From: an uncultured Bacteroides sp.
GTDB taxonomy: Bacteria; Bacteroidota; Bacteroidia; Bacteroidales; Bacteroidaceae
Assembly (NCBI GenBank): GCA_905197435.1
Contig: CAJJYX010000190.1
Coordinates: 1 to 5,065 of the forward strand
DNA: 5,065 bases
Direction: 5' to 3'
Positions 1-5,065 of this stretch are shown here, in pieces. The notes beneath the pieces are model-generated. The model ran no database searches, was not told the DNA's origin, and saw nothing but the letters and a program-made list of their open reading frames with translations. Both the position numbers and the translations under genes were made by a program. Every line of letters starts with the position of its first letter. Within the stretch, counting starts at the first letter, position 1.

Positions 1-432
1 GGAGCCGGTATCAGTCGTGAAGAACGGATTGCCCGTTCCGGCAGACATGATGACCACCTCGCCTGCTTCCATGCACTCGATGGCTTTCCATTTGTTGTAG
101 AATTCGCCGATAGGTTCCATGCGGACCGCCGTCAGTACGCGTGCCTTTACGCCTGTCGCTACCAATGCCGAACTCAAGGCAAGGCTGTTGATAACGGTTG
201 CCAGCATGCCCATCTGGTCACCTTTTACGCGATCGAAGCCTTTGTTGGCGCCACTCAGCCCGCGGAAAATGTTTCCGCCGCCGATGACGATACCGATTTG
301 TACGCCCAGTTCATGAATTTCCTTAATCTGTGCCGCATATTCGGCAAGACGTTTTTCATCAATGCCGTATTGCTTTTCTCCCATCAGGCTTTCACCGCTG
401 AGTTTCAATAAGATTCTTTTGTATGTTGCCAT
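1..432 (-). CDS. pyrH: UMP kinase PyrH (uridylate kinase), C-terminal part outside the window
   Basis: Bacterial UMP kinase, a cytosolic amino-acid-kinase-fold enzyme that phosphorylates UMP to UDP with ATP in de novo pyrimidine synthesis. Reading from ATG at 432 gives 144 uninterrupted codons to the window edge. The product starts MATYKRILLKLSGESLMG. Family landmarks are in the expected order: KLSGE at residues 10-14 (phosphate binding), GGGN at 51-54 followed by FRG at 56-58, the D-x-MGMLATVIN segment at 72-82 (UMP-binding and subunit-contact region), and AGTGNPFFTTD at 131-141. The family is usually about 235-240 residues, so roughly 40 percent is missing on the left. The leader is AT-rich with no Shine-Dalgarno site, as is usual in Bacteroidota. 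A TATCTTTG box lies 27 bp upstream, so it is probably transcribed independently of the copper genes, although read-through from copZ is possible because no terminator is visible between them. Confidence 0.96.
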   Translation of the reverse strand, partial: MATYKRILLKLSGESLMGEKQYGIDEKRLAEYAAQIKEIHELGVQIGIVIGGGNIFRGLSGANKGFDRVKGDQMGMLATVINSLALSSALVATGVKARVLTAVRMEPIGEFYNKWKAIECMEAGEVVIMSAGTGNPFFTTDTGS

Positions 433-459
433 AGTTTATTAATTTATTTCGCTTAGCGG

Positions 460-467
460 CAAAGATA
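460..467 (-). promoter_or_regulatory. Probable pyrH promoter, Bacteroidota -7 box TATCTTTG
   Basis: On the minus strand this reads TATCTTTG, a full match to TAnnTTTG, the -7 element of the primary Bacteroidota sigma factor. Its last base is 27 bp upstream of the pyrH ATG, implying a leader of about 20 nt. The leader contains a small inverted repeat (CGCT-T-AGCG, 450-458). No TTTG-like -33 element is seen at the expected spacing; that element is often weak in this phylum. Confidence 0.6.
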
Positions 468-502
468 GGAAAATAATGCCAATCACTATAAATAATTTTC
501 AG

Positions 503-712
503 TTATTCTTTCAGCGTATAGTCACCGGCTTCCGCGCTTACTGCGGCTTGTAATTCATCCAGTGTTTTTTCTCCTTCCGAAAACTCTATGGTTGCCACCG
601 GGGGATTAAGGCTCACAGTGGCATGTACGCCGTCCATGCCGTTCAATGCTTTTTCCACATGCATGCGGCAGTGGTTGCACATCATGCCTTCCACTTTGAA
701 TTCTTTCTTCAT
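503..712 (-). CDS. copZ: CopZ-like copper chaperone (single HMA domain)
   Basis: Small soluble metal-binding protein of 69 residues made of one heavy-metal-associated domain. It probably binds cytosolic Cu(I) and passes it to the adjacent ATPase. The Cu(I) motif M-x-C-x-x-C is clear as MMCNHC (residues 10-15, ligands C12 and C15) after strand KEFKVEG. The rest follows the HMA beta-alpha-beta-beta-alpha-beta plan: helix with VEKALNGMDGV, strands ATVSL and VATIEF, helix LDELQAAVSA, last strand DYTLKE. The ATG at 712 is chosen because it places the domain start at the usual distance from the motif. An in-frame GTG at 736 would add eight residues (…KPLTKKV) and begin 7 bp after the copA stop. It lies 31 bp (or 7 bp with GTG) downstream of copA on the same strand, so the two are almost certainly co-transcribed. 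Metal specificity (copper rather than mercury or silver) is inferred from the neighbour. Confidence 0.9.
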   Translation of the reverse strand: MKKEFKVEGMMCNHCRMHVEKALNGMDGVHATVSLNPPVATIEFSEGEKTLDELQAAVSAEAGDYTLKE

Positions 713-743
713 GACTTTCTTTGTCAATGGTTTCACTTCATTG

Positions 744-3029
744 TCAGGCTTTGCCGCGTTGCCGATGGCGGGGCTTTCTGCTATTTCTATCTTTTTCCTT
801 CAGCCGCAGGCTGTTGGTAACTACGCTGACACTGCTGAATGCCATGGCAGCGCCTGCTATCATGGGATTCAGCAGGAAACCGTTGACAGGGTAGAGCACG
901 CCGGCTGCGACGGGTACACCTATTATGTTATAGATAAATGCCCAAAACAGATTTTGACGAATGGTGCGTACGGTCAGCTTGGAGAGTTTCAGCGCTTCCG
1001 GTATTTTGGTCAGGTCGGAAGATATGATAGTCATTTTGGCTACATCCATTGCGATGTCGCTTCCTCCGCCCATGGCGATGCTGAGGTCGGCTTGTGCCAG
1101 GGCTGCGCTGTCGTTGATGCCGTCGCCCACCATTGCCACTTTCTTGCCGTTCTTCTGTAAGTTGCCGATAAAGGCTGCTTTTTCTTGCGGCAAGACTCCT
1201 GCCTTATAATGGAGGATACCGGCTTTGTGGGCAATTTCCTGGGCGGTGGCTTCATTGTCGCCCGTCAGCATATAGACTTCGATGCCGGCTGACTGCAATT
1301 CGCTGACGGCCTGTATGGATGTCGGTTTGATGCGGTCTGTAATGCCTGCTATTGCCAATGCTTTTTCATGGTCGGCAAACCAGATGACGGTTTGTGCTTC
1401 CGCCGTCAGCCGGGCTGCCTCTTCTTGGAGGAATTGGCTGATGGCAATCCGGTTCTCTTCCAGCAGTTTCCGGTTTCCGGCAAAGTAAGTCCGGCCTTGT
1501 GCTTGTCCTTTCACGCCTTTTCCGGTGATACTTTCAAAGTCTTGGATGTCTATGTAGGCCGATCCCTTGAGATGATTCACTATGGCGTCTGCCAGCGGAT
1601 GTTCCGACAGTTTTTCCAGATTATAGAAAATATCCGGCAGGGGGTAGTTTGCGGGAATGTCAGCTCCGGAAGCCATTGCTTGTGTATTCCATATCAACTT
1701 GCTGACTACCGGCTTTCCTTCGGTCACAGTTCCGGTTTTATCAAGTACCACGGTATTTATCTTCTTGGCAATTTCCAGGCTTTCGGCATCTTTTATCAGA
1801 ATGCCCCTTTCGGCTCCTTTACCAATGCCCACCATAATGGCGGTAGGAGTTGCCAGTCCCAATGCACACGGGCAGGCGATGATAACCACTGTGACGAATG
1901 CCAACAGTCCGTGAGTGAATCCGTCGGTTCCGTCCAACGATACCCATGCGATGAAGGCAAGTACTGCAATACTGATAATAGTGGGCACGAATATTCCTGC
2001 TATCCTGTCCACCAGCTGCTGTACCGGTGCCTTACTTCCTTGCGCGTCCTGCACCATGTGTATAATCTTTGCCAGTAGTGTATCTGTGCCGACCTTTTCT
2101 GCCCGGAAGTGAAAACTTCCCTTCTGGTTGATGGTACCTGCAAAAACCTTGGCGTCTTTTTGTTTGGATACTGCTACGGGTTCACCACTCAGCATACTTT
2201 CATCCACGTAGGAGGAACCTTCCGTTACAATGCCGTCCACTGCAATCCGTTCACCGGGCTTCACCAGTATGATGTCACCGGGGTGGATTTGTTCAATGGG
2301 AATCACTTGCTGTTCTCCGGCTGTGGTGATGACAGTCACTGTCTTTGGTTGGAGCCCCATCAATTTCTTGATAGCTGTTGAGGTGTTTCCTTTCGCCTTC
2401 TCTTCTAGCAAGCGGCCCAGTAGGATAAAGGCTATGATGACGCTTGCCGCTTCAAAATACACATGCGGATGGATACCTCTGGACAGCCAGAATTCCGGAA
2501 AAAGCATGTTGAACAGGCTGAACAGATAGGCTGTTCCTGTGCTGATAGCTACCAATGTATCCATATTGGCACTGCCGTGTTGCAACTGTTTCCAGGCACT
2601 GGTGAAGAATCCCCGTCCCAACCAGAACACGACAGGAGTGGATAGCGCCCACATGATAGGATTGGCGTATGGCATATCCATGAAGAACATGCCTATTATT
2701 ATAACGGGTATAGACAGAATGATGGCCCAGGTAGTGCGGAATTTCAGTGTACTGAATTTCTTGTTGTGGACTTCTTCCGCCTCTTCGAGCGTGTTGCCGT
2801 CTCGATTTATCAGCAAGTCATATCCGGCAGCCTGTACAGCTTGTTGCAATGCCTCGGAAGAACAGTTCCTGGGGTCATATTCTACGGTTGCCGTTGCCGA
2901 AGCGTAGTTTACAGCTGCTTTCTTGACACCTGATTGATGGCTCAGTGTCTTTTCTACCCGTGCGGCACATGATGCACAACTCATTCCTAATACGGGAAAT
3001 GTTTCTTGAACTATATTCTTTTCTGTCAT
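744..3029 (-). CDS. copA: Copper-exporting P1B-type ATPase CopA
   Basis: Inner-membrane heavy-metal ATPase that exports cytosolic Cu(I), possibly also Ag(I), with ATP. From ATG 3029 the product is 761 residues. Order of parts: one N-terminal HMA domain with GMSCASC (15-21); transmembrane segments starting near residue 101; actuator domain with LSGEP (280-284); the metal-transport motif CPC (386-388) in TM6; phosphorylation motif DKTGT with D430; nucleotide-domain HP motif SEHPLA (475-480); TGDN (589-592); GDGIND (635-640); then two last membrane helices carrying YN (700-701) and M729-x-x-SS (732-733). CPC with YN and MxxSS is the P1B-1 (Cu+) signature, which argues against zinc, cadmium or cobalt. 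The frame is open to 3071, but the ATG at 3029 is preferred: MTEKNIVQETF leads directly into the HMA domain, whereas the extra 14 residues fall on the putative operator. The end has a short, very basic tail (RKPRHRQRGK). It is followed at once by copZ and preceded by the HMA-AraC regulator. Confidence 0.96.
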   Translation of the reverse strand: MTEKNIVQETFPVLGMSCASCAARVEKTLSHQSGVKKAAVNYASATATVEYDPRNCSSEALQQAVQAAGYDLLINRDGNTLEEAEEVHNKKFSTLKFRTTWAIILSIPVIIIGMFFMDMPYANPIMWALSTPVVFWLGRGFFTSAWKQLQHGSANMDTLVAISTGTAYLFSLFNMLFPEFWLSRGIHPHVYFEAASVIIAFILLGRLLEEKAKGNTSTAIKKLMGLQPKTVTVITTAGEQQVIPIEQIHPGDIILVKPGERIAVDGIVTEGSSYVDESMLSGEPVAVSKQKDAKVFAGTINQKGSFHFRAEKVGTDTLLAKIIHMVQDAQGSKAPVQQLVDRIAGIFVPTIISIAVLAFIAWVSLDGTDGFTHGLLAFVTVVIIACPCALGLATPTAIMVGIGKGAERGILIKDAESLEIAKKINTVVLDKTGTVTEGKPVVSKLIWNTQAMASGADIPANYPLPDIFYNLEKLSEHPLADAIVNHLKGSAYIDIQDFESITGKGVKGQAQGRTYFAGNRKLLEENRIAISQFLQEEAARLTAEAQTVIWFADHEKALAIAGITDRIKPTSIQAVSELQSAGIEVYMLTGDNEATAQEIAHKAGILHYKAGVLPQEKAAFIGNLQKNGKKVAMVGDGINDSAALAQADLSIAMGGGSDIAMDVAKMTIISSDLTKIPEALKLSKLTVRTIRQNLFWAFIYNIIGVPVAAGVLYPVNGFLLNPMIAGAAMAFSSVSVVTNSLRLKEKDRNSRKPRHRQRGKA

Positions 3030-3053
3030 AACAATTATATGTATAAGTCGTAA

Positions 3054-3080
3054 GTTCCTAGAATGAAACAAAATGTTCTA
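3054..3080. repeat. Pair of GTTC(C)TA elements about two helical turns apart in the copA leader
   Basis: On the plus strand GTTCCTA (3054-3060) and GTTCTA (3075-3080) are in the same orientation, with their CTA ends exactly 20 bp apart and GTTC starts 21 bp apart. Same-face direct repeats at about two turns are a common arrangement for AraC-family binding sites, so this is a candidate operator for the regulator encoded just upstream. Against this, both copies lie downstream of the most obvious -7 box, where an activator would not usually bind, and the element is short and AT-rich. Confidence 0.3.
3070..3078. promoter_or_regulatory. Candidate operator 9-mer AAAATGTTC, copA copy
   Basis: AAAATGTTC on the plus strand (GAACATTTT on the minus strand) occurs here, 41 bp before the copA ATG. 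It occurs again in the same orientation in front of the HMA-AraC gene at 3834-3842. A shared word in the promoter regions of a regulator and its presumed target suggests a common binding site. Nine AT-rich bases are weak evidence on their own. Confidence 0.3.
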
Positions 3081-3120
3081 AGACTATAAAACTTTGTTTC
3101 TTCCTTTATTTTATGGAGAA

Positions 3121-3128
3121 CAAAGATA
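3121..3128 (-). promoter_or_regulatory. Probable copA-copZ promoter, -7 box TATCTTTG
   Basis: The minus strand reads TATCTTTG, an exact TAnnTTTG match, inside the 181-bp gap between the regulator stop codon and copA. Transcription would start near 3114-3117, giving a leader of about 85 nt before the ATG at 3029. No TTTG/TTG -33 element is found at 19-21 bp spacing, which is compatible with dependence on an activator. A weaker box, TATAATTG (3031-3038), is too close to the ATG to be a good alternative. Confidence 0.55.
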
Positions 3129-3145
3129 CGGCAAAGAAGTTGCCG
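3129..3145. promoter_or_regulatory. Perfect dyad CGGCAA-N5-TTGCCG touching the copA -7 box
   Basis: Six-base arms CGGCAA (3129-3134) and TTGCCG (3140-3145) around AGAAG form a perfect inverted repeat. It ends exactly where the -7 box begins, covering about -12 to -28 of the proposed promoter. This is where a dimeric regulator could act. As RNA it would form a 6-bp hairpin after the regulator gene, but no U-run follows, so a rho-independent terminator is unlikely. Confidence 0.4.
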
Positions 3146-3210
3146 GAGGGTTATGGAATTTCGGATTTGATTTATAGGATTTTGGCAGAAAGCTTTGTGC
3201 TGTATGTGCT

Positions 3211-3804
3211 TTATACCTCGTCGAGTGGTTTTCTTTTGTTTTCCTTTATCTTTTTGAAGTGGCTGGGAGTCAGCCCAGTTACACTTTTAAACTGGGAACT
3301 GAGGTAGGCGGCGCTGGAATAGTTCAGTTTATCGGCAATCTCGTTCAGTGACAGTTCGCCATATATCAGCAGTTCTTTGGCACGTTCTATCTTTTGGGCA
3401 ATGAGATACTTTTCAATGGTAGTGTTGGTCACTTCGGAAAAAAGCTTGCTTAATGCACTGTAGTCACGGTTGAATTTGGAAGTCAGATAATCGGACAGAT
3501 TTACCTTCAGCTCATTGTCGTTATAATGTACCAGCTCGATGATGGTATCCTTTATCTGTTCTACCACTTGCGACTTTCTATCGTCAATCAGCTCAAAGCC
3601 GAGAGGTTCGAGTACATCCTTTACTGCTTGGTAAACCTCATCGGTCACCTTGTCGGGCAGTACGGCAATGCCTAATTCTACTGATGAGGGCTGCAGACCC
3701 AAGCTTTTAAGCTGGTTTTTTACGACCATGATGCACCGGTTGCATACCATGTTCTTGATGTGCAGCGTATTTTCGGAAATGGAGTTCATATCTATATCAG
3801 CCAT
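3211..3804 (-). CDS. HMA-AraC fusion: probable copper-responsive transcriptional regulator
   Basis: A 197-residue cytosolic DNA-binding protein. Residues 13-75 resemble a heavy-metal-associated domain: strand TLHIKNM, metal motif MVCNRC (19-24, thiols C21 and C24), a helix, a shortened strand region around SSVELGIAVLP, helix VYQAVKDVLEPLG, and a final strand. A helical linker (about 76-98) leads to a full two-HTH AraC/XylS domain: first HTH about 100-135 (VNLSDYLTSKF to FSEVT), connecting helix IERAKELLIYGE, second HTH LSLNEIADKLNYSSAAYLSSQ (start 151) ending in VTGLTPSHFKK (175-185). The metal domain occupies the sensor position, so Cu(I) binding probably controls DNA binding. copA, with a related MxCxxC domain, is directly downstream and is the likely target. 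Start: the ATG at 3804 is only 7 bp after a TATCTTTG box, so translation may be leaderless or begin at the in-frame ATG at 3789 (Met6). Activator or repressor mode cannot be read from sequence. Confidence 0.88.
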   Translation of the reverse strand: MADIDMNSISENTLHIKNMVCNRCIMVVKNQLKSLGLQPSSVELGIAVLPDKVTDEVYQAVKDVLEPLGFELIDDRKSQVVEQIKDTIIELVHYNDNELKVNLSDYLTSKFNRDYSALSKLFSEVTNTTIEKYLIAQKIERAKELLIYGELSLNEIADKLNYSSAAYLSSQFKSVTGLTPSHFKKIKENKRKPLDEV

Positions 3805-3811
3805 AGCGATA

Positions 3812-3819
3812 CAAAGATA
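3812..3819 (-). promoter_or_regulatory. Probable promoter of the HMA-AraC gene, -7 box TATCTTTG
   Basis: Exact TAnnTTTG match on the minus strand in the 51-bp gap after the MATE gene, so the regulator need not depend on MATE transcription. The predicted start point (about 3805-3808) falls at or just before the first ATG (3804), giving almost no leader. Just upstream is a small dyad, TTTTC-N4-GAAAA (3824-3837). The 9-mer at 3834-3842 covers the place where a -33 element would sit, and no TTTG is present there. Confidence 0.55.
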
Positions 3820-3833
3820 ATACTTTTCCCTCG

Positions 3834-3842
3834 AAAATGTTC
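3834..3842. promoter_or_regulatory. Candidate operator 9-mer AAAATGTTC, regulator copy
   Basis: Second copy of AAAATGTTC, in the same orientation as the one at 3070-3078. Here it lies 14 bp upstream of the -7 box, overlapping the -33 position, so a bound protein would directly affect RNA polymerase. This would fit autoregulation by the HMA-AraC protein. The evidence is a single shared word only. Confidence 0.3.
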
Positions 3843-3855
3843 ATTGTTTAAAGTC

Positions 3856-5065
3856 TCAATAAATAGGCTTCTTCTCATTGGAAAATGCTTTTCGGATGAC
3901 TACCCGGCTCAATCCCGTCTGCATCACTCCCCGCATTAGGAGATAGGTGAGGAAGGCAAGCCATAAAGCATGGTTTGCCAGGACAGGATGTAGACCATAA
4001 TACAAGACAAAGAAGCTGGCGGCTGCTGTTGCCATGGAGAGGAGCATTCCGCGCGTGGCGGTGGCACCAATGAAGATGCCGTCCCAAATGAAAGCGGCTA
4101 TCCCGACGGCGGGTACGGCAAGCGCCCAGTAGAAATAGGTGTCAGCAGCAGCTATCACTTCTTTGTCATCCGTCAATAGTCCGAGGAAGGCATTACCTCC
4201 CAGTGCATAGACCAATGTAAAGAAGACTGCCATCACCACTCCCCATCCAAAGAGATGCCGGACGGTGTCTGTAAAGGCTTCCCGGTTGCGTGCGCCTATG
4301 TATCTGCCGCTCAAGGCTTCACCTGCGTAGGCAAAGCCATCCATCACATACGAGAATAAAGTGAAGAGCTGCATCAGCAGTGTGTTGACAGCCAGAATGA
4401 TTTCACCTTGTGAAGCTCCGGCCGAAGTAAAGAACAGAGTGACTGCCACCAGGCAAAGTGTGCGTAGGAAAATATCACGGTTCACCTGGAAAAAACGGTA
4501 CATAGCCTCTTTTTGCCAGATGTTTTTTCCCCCTTTCAAGAACCTTTTCAGCTTTCCGTAGTGCTTCCACCATAGCGCAAGCCCCATGAAAAGCCCCGCG
4601 TATTGAGCAATCAATGTCCCCAAGGCGACTCCTTCCACTTTCATTCCACATAGATAGACCAAGCTGAGGCTGGCAATAATATTGACGATATTCTGTGTGA
4701 TGGCTATATACATAGGGATGCGCGAATTCTGCATACCGATGAACCAACCGGCAAAGCCATATAAACCCAATATGGCCGGCGCTCCCCAGATACAGATATT
4801 AAAATAGAGAGAGGCCCATCGCTTCACCTCCTCCGTTGCGTCGATCAAAACAAACGCACCCCTCAGGATCGGGGATTGAAGGATCCAAAGCCCGAGAGAG
4901 ATCAAAAGCCCTACCCCGACAGCCCGCAGCAAGGTCCGGACTACCTCCGTCAAGTCCCGTTTCCCATAGGCTTGGGCGGTCATCCCACTTGTCCCCATCC
5001 GGAGAAAGCCGAATATCCAATAGATCATGTTAAACAGCATCCCGCCCACGGCGATCGCCCCAATG
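3856..5065 (-). CDS. MATE-family efflux transporter (DinF-like), N-terminus outside the window
   Basis: Inner-membrane multidrug and toxin extrusion protein, a family that exports organic cations or drugs in exchange for Na+ or H+. The frame is open to the right edge with no true start: the GTG at 5049 is internal, since in-frame codons before it (IGAIA) continue a typical MATE helix. The visible 402 residues are almost all hydrophobic helices. Recognisable segments are FGFLRMGTSGMTAQAYG near the start, DGFAYAGEALSGRYIGA in the middle, and WDGIFIGATATRGM in the C-terminal half; repeated motifs of this kind mark the two pseudo-symmetric MATE halves. The family is usually about 440-460 residues, so only the first 40 or so are missing. 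It ends at a TGA 51 bp before the regulator gene. No terminator hairpin is visible in that gap, so read-through is possible, but the regulator has its own -7 box. Substrate cannot be inferred, and nothing points to copper. Confidence 0.93.
   Translation of the reverse strand, partial: IGAIAVGGMLFNMIYWIFGFLRMGTSGMTAQAYGKRDLTEVVRTLLRAVGVGLLISLGLWILQSPILRGAFVLIDATEEVKRWASLYFNICIWGAPAILGLYGFAGWFIGMQNSRIPMYIAITQNIVNIIASLSLVYLCGMKVEGVALGTLIAQYAGLFMGLALWWKHYGKLKRFLKGGKNIWQKEAMYRFFQVNRDIFLRTLCLVAVTLFFTSAGASQGEIILAVNTLLMQLFTLFSYVMDGFAYAGEALSGRYIGARNREAFTDTVRHLFGWGVVMAVFFTLVYALGGNAFLGLLTDDKEVIAAADTYFYWALAVPAVGIAAFIWDGIFIGATATRGMLLSMATAAASFFVLYYGLHPVLANHALWLAFLTYLLMRGVMQTGLSRVVIRKAFSNEKKPIY

Noticed and set aside
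433..502. Possible terminator between copZ and pyrH
   Set aside because: The 70-bp gap is AT-rich but has no stable GC hairpin followed by a T-run. Only the pyrH -7 box and a tiny 4-bp inverted repeat are seen.
588..2907. Several plus-strand open frames of 60-236 codons opposite copA and copZ
   Set aside because: They are mirror-frame shadows of strongly supported minus-strand genes, have no recognisable domains and overlap one another.
3030..3071. Upstream extension of CopA by 14 residues from an ATG at 3071
   Set aside because: The added residues MFHSRNLRLIHIIV are not typical of the family and overlap the repeated GTTC(C)TA elements. The ATG at 3029 leads directly into the HMA domain.
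3191..3211. Short direct repeat of TGTGCT just after the regulator stop codon
   Set aside because: Two copies of six bases only; no hairpin with a U-run, so it supports neither a terminator nor an operator.
3274..3296. Perfect inverted repeat CCCAGTT-N9-AACTGGG
   Set aside because: It lies inside the regulator's coding sequence, in the conserved second HTH (SQFKSVTG), so codon constraint explains it. It is not at a gene end and has no U-run, so it is not a terminator.
3113..3307. Plus-strand 64-codon open frame (MENKDTAKKLPEGYG…) in the regulator-copA gap
   Set aside because: Its first half covers the copA -7 box and dyad, and its second half is antisense to the end of the HMA-AraC gene. 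It matches no family I know and has no convincing promoter in front. A short stop-free stretch by chance is more likely.

Overview
The window looks like chromosome of a Bacteroidales bacterium, most likely Bacteroides. Three gene starts are preceded by TATCTTTG, an exact match to the Bacteroidota -7 box TAnnTTTG. Leaders are AT-rich without Shine-Dalgarno sites, and the protein sequences are Bacteroides-like. Genus and species are inferred, not proven.

All five genes lie on the minus strand, so transcription runs from high to low coordinates. In that order they are: the 5'-truncated coding sequence of a MATE-family multidrug/cation antiporter (3856-5065); a small regulator that joins an N-terminal heavy-metal-associated (HMA) domain with an MVCNRC motif to a C-terminal AraC-type DNA-binding domain (3211-3804); a P1B-type copper-exporting ATPase, CopA (744-3029); a 69-residue CopZ-like copper chaperone (503-712); and the N-terminal 144 residues of UMP kinase PyrH (1-432), which runs off the left edge.

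The middle three genes form a compact copper-homeostasis module. The HMA-AraC protein probably senses cytosolic Cu(I) through its own MxCxxC site and controls copA-copZ. CopZ would carry Cu(I) in the cytosol, and CopA would pump it across the inner membrane using ATP. PyrH is a housekeeping pyrimidine enzyme with its own promoter. The MATE pump is upstream and has no obvious copper role.

The 181-bp gap between the regulator and copA holds the most regulatory structure: a -7 box, a perfect CGGCAA-N5-TTGCCG dyad touching it, and repeated GTTC(C)TA elements nearer copA. One of these elements extends to a 9-mer, AAAATGTTC, that recurs in the same orientation in front of the regulator gene. This makes a shared copper operator a reasonable hypothesis. 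No insertion sequence, CRISPR array, tRNA, rRNA or convincing rho-independent terminator was seen.
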